Below are positions 59,352 to 64,000 of a stretch of DNA of 64,000 nucleotides, in pieces. The stretch lies in assembly GCA_036386415.1 (NCBI GenBank), contig DASVVT010000053.1, positions 1-64,000 of the forward strand, given 5' to 3'. The first letter of the stretch is position 1. Every line of letters starts with the position of its first letter. Origin of the DNA: DASVVT01 sp036386415. Its GTDB lineage: Bacteria > Acidobacteriota > Blastocatellia > Pyrinomonadales > Pyrinomonadaceae. Position numbers and translations under genes: made by a program. The notes beneath the pieces were generated by a model, which worked only from the letters and a program-made list of their open reading frames with translations, was not told the DNA's origin and did no database searches.

Positions 59352-60590
59352 ATGGATTCCGCATACAGCACTCCGCAGGAGGCCGGTCGGATACAGCAGT
59401 TGGCGCTCATCGTCGGCGTCGTCGGCCTGCTCGTTCTCGGCATCGGAATAGTGGTCAGCCCTTTTTTGGGTCTGACCAGACATGATGCGATAGCGCAGTT
59501 TTTCCGCTCCTACCTGCTCGGCTACGTTTTCTGGATCGGCATCACGCTGGGCTGCCTCGCCATCCTGATGTTGCAACACATGACGGGAGGCGCGTGGGGA
59601 GTCGTGAGCCGCCGCGTGCTTGAAGCAGGGACGCGCACCTTGCTTCCGATGGCGCTGCTGTTCGTGCCCATCCTGCTGGGCATGCATTCTCTGTATCACT
59701 GGGCGGACGAGCACGCCGTCCAAACGGATGAGATCATCCGTCACAAGGCGAAGTACCTGAACATTCCCTTCTTCGCTGGGCGAGCCGTCATCTACTTCGT
59801 GTTGTGGGGCATCTGGATCTACTTCCTGAATCGCTGGTCGCAAGAGCAGGATCGGACGGCTGACCGTAGGCTCGGGCGGCGCATGGCCGTCTTCAGCGGC
59901 CCCGGCCTTGTCATCTTCGTCCTGACCGTGACCTTCGCCGCGATTGATTGGGTGATGTCGCTCGACCCGCACTGGTTCTCGACGATCTTCGGTCTGCTGT
60001 TTGTGGCCGGATGGGCTTTGAGCTGCTTCGCTTTCGTCATCGCGGTGCTCACATTGCTGGCGAACCGCCAGCCGCTCCTGGGCGTGGTCGGGCCGACCCA
60101 TTTTCACGATCTGGGCAAACTGCTGCTGGCGTTCGTCATGGTCTGGGCTTATTTCAACTTTTCGCAGTACCTGATTATCTGGTCGGGCAACATCCCGGAA
60201 GAGACGCGCTGGTTTCTTTACAGGACGAAGGGTGGCTGGGGATGGGTCGCCATTGCGATCGTCGTCTTTCACTTCGCGCTCCCTTTCCTGCTGCTCCTCT
60301 CAAGGGATTTGAAGCGTAACGCGCGACGGCTGACCATCATCGCCCTCGTCGTGCTGCTGATGCGGCTGGTCGATCTCTTCTGGCTCATTGCGCCGCGTCC
60401 CATAGGGGAGACGCCCGCCAACAGTTACGCGCAGTTTCACTTGAGCTGGATGGATTTGGTCGCCCCCCTCGGACTGGGCGGCATCTGGCTCTGGTTCTTT
60501 ATCTGGCAACTGAAGAAGCGACCGCTCGTGCCCTTCAACGACCCTCAACTGGCGGAAGCCATTGAGTTCGGCAAACACGGCGGTCATTGA
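59352..60590 (+). CDS. actF: ActF, second NrfD-like membrane subunit of ACIII
   Basis: A 412 aa protein with about ten membrane segments: QLALIVGVVGLLVLGIGIVV, FWIGITLGCLAILMLQHMTG, and PTHFHDLGKLLLAFVMVWAY followed by FNFSQYLIIWSGN. It resembles ActF, the second quinol-interacting subunit related to ActC. His and Asp residues inside helices (DLGKLLLAF) recall proton-path residues. It starts 2 bp after actE, so translation is coupled. Confidence 0.93.
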   Translation: MDSAYSTPQEAGRIQQLALIVGVVGLLVLGIGIVVSPFLGLTRHDAIAQFFRSYLLGYVFWIGITLGCLAILMLQHMTGGAWGVVSRRVLEAGTRTLLPMALLFVPILLGMHSLYHWADEHAVQTDEIIRHKAKYLNIPFFAGRAVIYFVLWGIWIYFLNRWSQEQDRTADRRLGRRMAVFSGPGLVIFVLTVTFAAIDWVMSLDPHWFSTIFGLLFVAGWALSCFAFVIAVLTLLANRQPLLGVVGPTHFHDLGKLLLAFVMVWAYFNFSQYLIIWSGNIPEETRWFLYRTKGGWGWVAIAIVVFHFALPFLLLLSRDLKRNARRLTIIALVVLLMRLVDLFWLIAPRPIGETPANSYAQFHLSWMDLVAPLGLGGIWLWFFIWQLKKRPLVPFNDPQLAEAIEFGKHGGH

Positions 60591-60594
60591 AAGA

Positions 60595-60700
60595 ATCAAG
60601 GGTCGGAATTTCCTTTGCGTCCTTTGCGGTTAAAGTCCTTTTTAAACGCAAAGGACGCAAAGGAAAGACGCGCAAAGGACGCAAAGTGGAGAGCCGGTTT
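60595..60700. repeat. Inverted repeat between actF and the following gene
   Basis: GTCCTTTGCGGTTAAAGTCC opposite AAACGCAAAGGACGCAAAGG. Same words as at 52212. Confidence 0.7.
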
Positions 60701-60720
60701 TAATGAGTAGGTAATTCATT

Positions 60721-61281
60721 ATGGCAAAGTTGAAACGCCGCGACGACATTCACGAGACGCCGGATGTGTCGCACATACAGAACCCGGACGTTCAGCATGA
60801 GGAGAGCGATGTCAACGTTCGAGCCATCCTGATGTTTGTCGGCGGCCTGCTCGTGTTCGCCATTCTCGTGCATATTCTCATGTGGTTGATGCTCGGCTTC
60901 TTTGAGACACAGGAGGCAAAGCGGGAGACGAAGCCCGGCCCGATGGCTTTCAGCAAGGAAGAGCGTCTGCCGCCTGAGCCACGCCTTCAGGCCGCTCCTG
61001 GCTTTGAGGCAGAAGGCCGGAACCTGGAATTGCAAGCGCCGCAGGCGGAGTACAGGGTCATCCAGGAGAAGTGGAACAAGGTGCTGAAAGAGGGCTCTGT
61101 CGATGAGAAAACGGGGGCGCGCACGGCCATCCCCGTGGCGGATGCGATGAGACAGGTGTTGGAGCAGAATCAGCTTAAGTCCAGACCGGCAGACGACTCC
61201 AAACAACAGGCGGCGGATCAAGCGGAAGCCATGCCTTCCTACGCAAGCTCTGGACGGGTCATGGAAAAGAGAACGCAATGA
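60721..61281 (+). CDS. Single-TM protein of the act/cox operon
   Basis: A 186 aa protein with a ~35-residue polar N-terminus (MAKLKRRDDIHETPDVSHIQ). One membrane segment follows at about residues 38-62 (ILMFVGGLLVFAILVHILMW), then a soluble C-terminal part (LPPEPRLQAAPGFEAEGRNL, then a coiled-coil-like stretch). It lies between actF and the SCO gene, overlapping the SCO start by 4 nt (ATGA). It may be an accessory membrane protein of the complex or its assembly. No family is named with confidence. Confidence 0.72.
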   Translation: MAKLKRRDDIHETPDVSHIQNPDVQHEESDVNVRAILMFVGGLLVFAILVHILMWLMLGFFETQEAKRETKPGPMAFSKEERLPPEPRLQAAPGFEAEGRNLELQAPQAEYRVIQEKWNKVLKEGSVDEKTGARTAIPVADAMRQVLEQNQLKSRPADDSKQQAADQAEAMPSYASSGRVMEKRTQ

Positions 61282-62261
61282 AGATAGTAAGCAGTGAGCA
61301 GAAAGCAGTGAGCAGTAACAAAAAGATAAAGACAGTCAGCGGACAAGACGCAGTACGTAGAAGGCGTATGAGCGCCATCAACAGCCTACTGCTTACCGCT
61401 TACTGCTTACTGCTTACTGCTTTTCCAGCCGTGGCGCAGCCCGGAAAGAATGAGATGAACGGGCCGCTCTACGGGGCGCGTCCGGGGCTTAACAGTACGG
61501 AGAGCGGGCTGCCGAAGGCTCTGCGGGAAGTCGGGATTGAGCAGCGCTTGAATGAGCAGTTACCGCTCGATGCAGAGTTGCGCGACGAGGCTGGGCGCGT
61601 GGTTCGGCTCGGCGACTATTTCGGAAATCGCCCCGTCGTCCTCGTGCTCGCTTATTACGATTGTCCCATGCTCTGCACGCAGGTCTTGAACGGCGCGGCG
61701 AGCGCGCTTAAAGTTTTGCCCTTCGATGCGGCCAAGGAGTTCGAGGTGGTGGTCTTGAGCTTCGACCCGCGCGAGACCCCGTCATTGGCCGCCGCGAAAA
61801 AAGAGGTCTACATGCAGCGGTACGGGCACGCGGGCGCGGCTGCGGGCTGGCATTTTCTGACGGGCGACGAGCCACAGATCAAGCGCGTGACCGAGGCCGC
61901 TGGATTCCGTTACGCCTGGGATGAGGCGACGAAGCAGTTTGCGCACGCCTCCGGCATCATGGTGGCGACACCACAGGGGCGTCTCTCGCACTACTTCTAT
62001 GGCATCGAGTATGCGCCGAAGGATTTGCGGCTCAGCCTGGTTGAAGCCTCCGCCAACCGCATCGGCTCGGCGGTCGATCAATTGCTGCTCTACTGCTATC
62101 ACTACGATCCCGCATCCGGCAAGTACGGCATGGTGGTCATGAACGTGGTGCGCGTGGCCGGTGCTCTGACGGTCGTCGGCATCCTGGCGCTCCTGATCTT
62201 CCTGCGCGGCGTGCGCGCACGGCGCGGCGCGTTGGAGCTAAAGGCTGGAGGCGTGGCTTAA
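61278..62261 (+). CDS. SCO1/SenC/PrrC-type copper chaperone
   Basis: A 327 aa protein. The first ~50 residues (including LLLTAYCLLLTAFPAVAQPG) carry a signal peptide whose coding sequence is made of reiterated CTGCTTACTGCTTACTGC words. The mature domain is SCO-like: thioredoxin fold, RPVVLVLAYYDCPMLCTQVL with the CxxxC copper motif, LSFDPRETPSLA, and a C-terminal His (about residue 235, FAHASG). A C-terminal membrane segment (GALTVVGILALLIFLRGVRA) follows, which is unusual in this family. SCO delivers copper to the CuA centre of cytochrome oxidase, encoded next. Confidence 0.88.
   Translation: MKIVSSEQKAVSSNKKIKTVSGQDAVRRRRMSAINSLLLTAYCLLLTAFPAVAQPGKNEMNGPLYGARPGLNSTESGLPKALREVGIEQRLNEQLPLDAELRDEAGRVVRLGDYFGNRPVVLVLAYYDCPMLCTQVLNGAASALKVLPFDAAKEFEVVVLSFDPRETPSLAAAKKEVYMQRYGHAGAAAGWHFLTGDEPQIKRVTEAAGFRYAWDEATKQFAHASGIMVATPQGRLSHYFYGIEYAPKDLRLSLVEASANRIGSAVDQLLLYCYHYDPASGKYGMVVMNVVRVAGALTVVGILALLIFLRGVRARRGALELKAGGVA
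61284..61430 (+). repeat. Word repeats inside the SCO signal region
   Basis: AGCAGTGAGCAGAAAGCAGT words (61290-61320) on one side and TACTGCTTACCGCTTACTGC words (61385-61425) on the other, able to pair, with the signal peptide coding between and over them. Confidence 0.72.
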
Positions 62262-62265
62262 AGAG

Positions 62266-63438
62266 ATGCAGAACTGGATACCATTCATACCGGACGCAGC
62301 TTCCACCGTCGCAGGTCAGGTGGACGGTCTCTATTTTTACCTGACCGGCGTGACCATCTTTTTCACGCTCCTGGTCTACGCGCTCCTGATTCTTTTCATC
62401 ATCAGATACCGGCGGCGCAATCCTCGCGAGATACCGCGCCCGATTGCCGGTTCGATCAAGCTGGAGTCGATGTGGACTGTGATCCCGTTTCTCATCGCGA
62501 TGAGCATCTTCGTGTGGGGCGCGCGTCTCTCCTTCACGCAGTATCGCATGCCGGCAGAGGCGCTCGACATCTACGTGGTCGGCAAGCAGTGGATGTGGAA
62601 GTTTCAGCACACGACGGGGCAGCGCGAGATCAACGAGCTGCACATCCCTGTGGGACGCAAAGTGAAGCTGACGATGACCACCGAAGATACCATCCACAGC
62701 TTCTTCGTTCCGGCCTTTCGTACCAAGGCGGACGTTGTGCCGGGTCGCTACCAGTATTTGTGGTTTGAAGCGACCAAGCCAGGCCGCTACGAGTTGTTCT
62801 GCGCAGAATATTGCGGGACGAACCATTCCGGCATGACGGGCTACATAGTGGTCATGGAGCCGACGGATTATGACAACTGGCTGAGCGGCGGCGCTAACCA
62901 GCAATCGCCCGTCGCCGCCGGGCAGCAGCTTTTTCAAACCCTGGGTTGCGCCACCTGCCACTCCGACGCAGGCCAGGGCGGGCGCGGGCCTGCGCTCGCC
63001 GGACTCCTTGGCAAACAGGTGCAGCTCAACAACGGGCAGACGATCACGGCTGACGACTCCTACATACGCGAGTCGATCACAGACCCACAGGCCAAAATAG
63101 TCGCAGGCTTCGGCCCGATCATGCCGACCTTCAAGGGACAGGTCAGCGAGGAGCAGCTCTTGCAGCTCGTGACCTTTATCAAGTCGCTCAGCCCCGCGCA
63201 GACAGAAGGCAAGGCTGCGACCGCCCCTGCGCGCGAGAATAATCCGCAGACGGGGACGGCGTCCCCGGAAGCGCAGGGCACAACTGCCCCTGACGTGCAA
63301 CGCTCCAACCCGGTCGGCCCGACCGCGCCGAACGCCGGTCAGGGGGGCGGCGCACAGTCAACAGAGTCGCAGAGGTCTAACCCGGTGGGGCCGACAAACA
63401 ACAACGCGCGCCCCAAACAGAGACAGCGAAGGCAATAG
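62266..63438 (+). CDS. coxB: Cytochrome c oxidase subunit II with fused cytochrome c (caa3-type)
   Basis: A 390 aa protein with two N-terminal membrane segments (about 20-45 and 65-90), a CuA cupredoxin domain (the binding loop contains CAEYCGTNHSGM), and a C-terminal monoheme cytochrome c with CATCHSD near residue 230. A long Pro/Gly/Asn-rich tail follows. This caa3 arrangement allows direct electron entry from the Act complex. It starts 4 bp after SCO and is followed by coxA 9 bp later. Confidence 0.94.
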   Translation: MQNWIPFIPDAASTVAGQVDGLYFYLTGVTIFFTLLVYALLILFIIRYRRRNPREIPRPIAGSIKLESMWTVIPFLIAMSIFVWGARLSFTQYRMPAEALDIYVVGKQWMWKFQHTTGQREINELHIPVGRKVKLTMTTEDTIHSFFVPAFRTKADVVPGRYQYLWFEATKPGRYELFCAEYCGTNHSGMTGYIVVMEPTDYDNWLSGGANQQSPVAAGQQLFQTLGCATCHSDAGQGGRGPALAGLLGKQVQLNNGQTITADDSYIRESITDPQAKIVAGFGPIMPTFKGQVSEEQLLQLVTFIKSLSPAQTEGKAATAPARENNPQTGTASPEAQGTTAPDVQRSNPVGPTAPNAGQGGGAQSTESQRSNPVGPTNNNARPKQRQRRQ

Positions 63439-63447
63439 TTAAAAGTT

Positions 63448-64000
63448 ATGCAAGTACTTGAATCGGAAGAATTCGAAACACCGGTCGCGTCGCGCGTTAA
63501 CTACCTGAACGCCACGTACGGGCTTAAGTCTTGGCTGCTGACGAAGGATCACAAGCGCATCGCCCTGCTCTACCTGGGCTCCGTCTCGTTCTTCTTCTTT
63601 CTCGGCAGCATCTACGCCATGATGATCCGGCTTGAGCTGCTGACGCCGCGCGGAGACCTCGTCCAGTCGCAGACCTACAACAAGCTGTTCACGCATCACG
63701 GCATTCTGATGGTCTTCTTTTTCCTGATCCCATCGATCCCCACCGTGCTGGGCAACTTCCTCGTGCCGCTCATGATCGGGGCTAAAGATTTAGCCTTTCC
63801 ACGCCTCAACCTGTTGAGCTGGTATATCTACATGGTGGGCGGCATCCTGACGTTCTGGGCGCTCTTAAACGGCGGCGTCGATACGGGCTGGACCTTCTAT
63901 GTGCCTTTCAGTACGACCTTCTCCAACACTTACGTGGTGGCGGCTGGCCTTGGAATCTTCATCAACGGCTTCTCGTCGATCTTGACGGGGCTGAACTTCA
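63448..64000 (+). CDS. coxA: Cytochrome c oxidase subunit I, 5' part (cut by window end)
   Basis: ATG 63448 begins a frame that stays open to the end (184 codons). The translation shows the heme-copper oxidase start: KDHKRIALLYLGSVSFFFFL and later NKLFTHHGILMVFFFLIPSI. The second His of FTHHG is the heme a ligand. LVPLMIGAKDLAFPRLNLLS and WTFYVPFS follow. It is the catalytic subunit of the caa3 oxidase. The gene continues beyond the window, so heme-copper residues further on cannot be checked. Start chosen by homology and 9 bp spacing from coxB. Confidence 0.93.
   Translation, partial: MQVLESEEFETPVASRVNYLNATYGLKSWLLTKDHKRIALLYLGSVSFFFFLGSIYAMMIRLELLTPRGDLVQSQTYNKLFTHHGILMVFFFLIPSIPTVLGNFLVPLMIGAKDLAFPRLNLLSWYIYMVGGILTFWALLNGGVDTGWTFYVPFSTTFSNTYVVAAGLGIFINGFSSILTGLNF

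Overview
The window looks like chromosomal DNA of a GC-rich Gram-negative bacterium, most likely an acidobacterium close to the Blastocatellia. That placement is inferred from an alternative complex III plus caa3 oxidase operon, a giant subtilase with FG-GAP and Calx-beta repeats, and many lipoproteins and signal peptides. No rRNA, tRNA or CRISPR array was recognised.

Layout. (1) About 1-20.7 kb is an integron gene-cassette array. It has 26 closely related ~100 bp attC sites, all in one orientation, each following one to three plus-strand genes or no gene at all. The cassettes carry toxin-antitoxin-like pairs, a Uma2 nuclease, a pentapeptide protein with a TIR-like C-terminus, membrane proteins, secreted proteins, a DinB-like protein, an FG-GAP protein, an alpha/beta hydrolase and a degenerate response regulator. 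Five cassettes have no ORF, and several of these contain strong hairpins. No integrase gene lies in the window. By polarity it should lie to the left, or the array is integrase-less. (2) 20.7-28.8 kb holds a lipoprotein, a diheme cytochrome and a 1948-residue subtilase. (3) 29.1-38.1 kb is a two-armed divergent cluster that reads as an undescribed biosynthetic locus. One arm has a transglutaminase-like protein and an ATP-grasp/PLP-decarboxylase fusion. The other has a 2OG-Fe(II)-type oxygenase, a DDAH-like hydrolase, a heme-oxygenase-like diiron enzyme with a complete SznF-type ligand set, a membrane glycosyltransferase and a group II PLP decarboxylase. (4) 38.5-39.6 kb holds four small hydrophilic or single-TM proteins. 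(5) 40.0-43.4 kb holds three genes interrupted by one in-frame TGA each: a lipoprotein peroxiredoxin, a rhodanese and a cassette-borne unknown. In the first two the TGA replaces the catalytic cysteine. All three have a hairpin just downstream, so they are read here as selenoproteins. (6) 42.9-44.7 kb is a second, small cluster of decayed attC sites around two cassettes. (7) 44.8-52.2 kb is housekeeping: YbaB, RecR, PyrE-like, NUDIX, GHMP kinase, DedA, UspA and a ROK kinase. (8) 52.7-64.0 kb is the respiratory operon actABCDEF, a small membrane protein, SCO, coxB and coxA (cut by the window end).

From 45 kb onward most intergenic gaps are filled by long inverted repeats built from short reiterated words. 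In two respiratory genes this repeat material encodes the signal peptide. The respiratory genes would work together to pass electrons from quinol through the Act complex to the caa3 oxidase, with SCO loading CuA copper. The 29-38 kb genes plausibly build one N-oxygenated, amino-acid-derived product.
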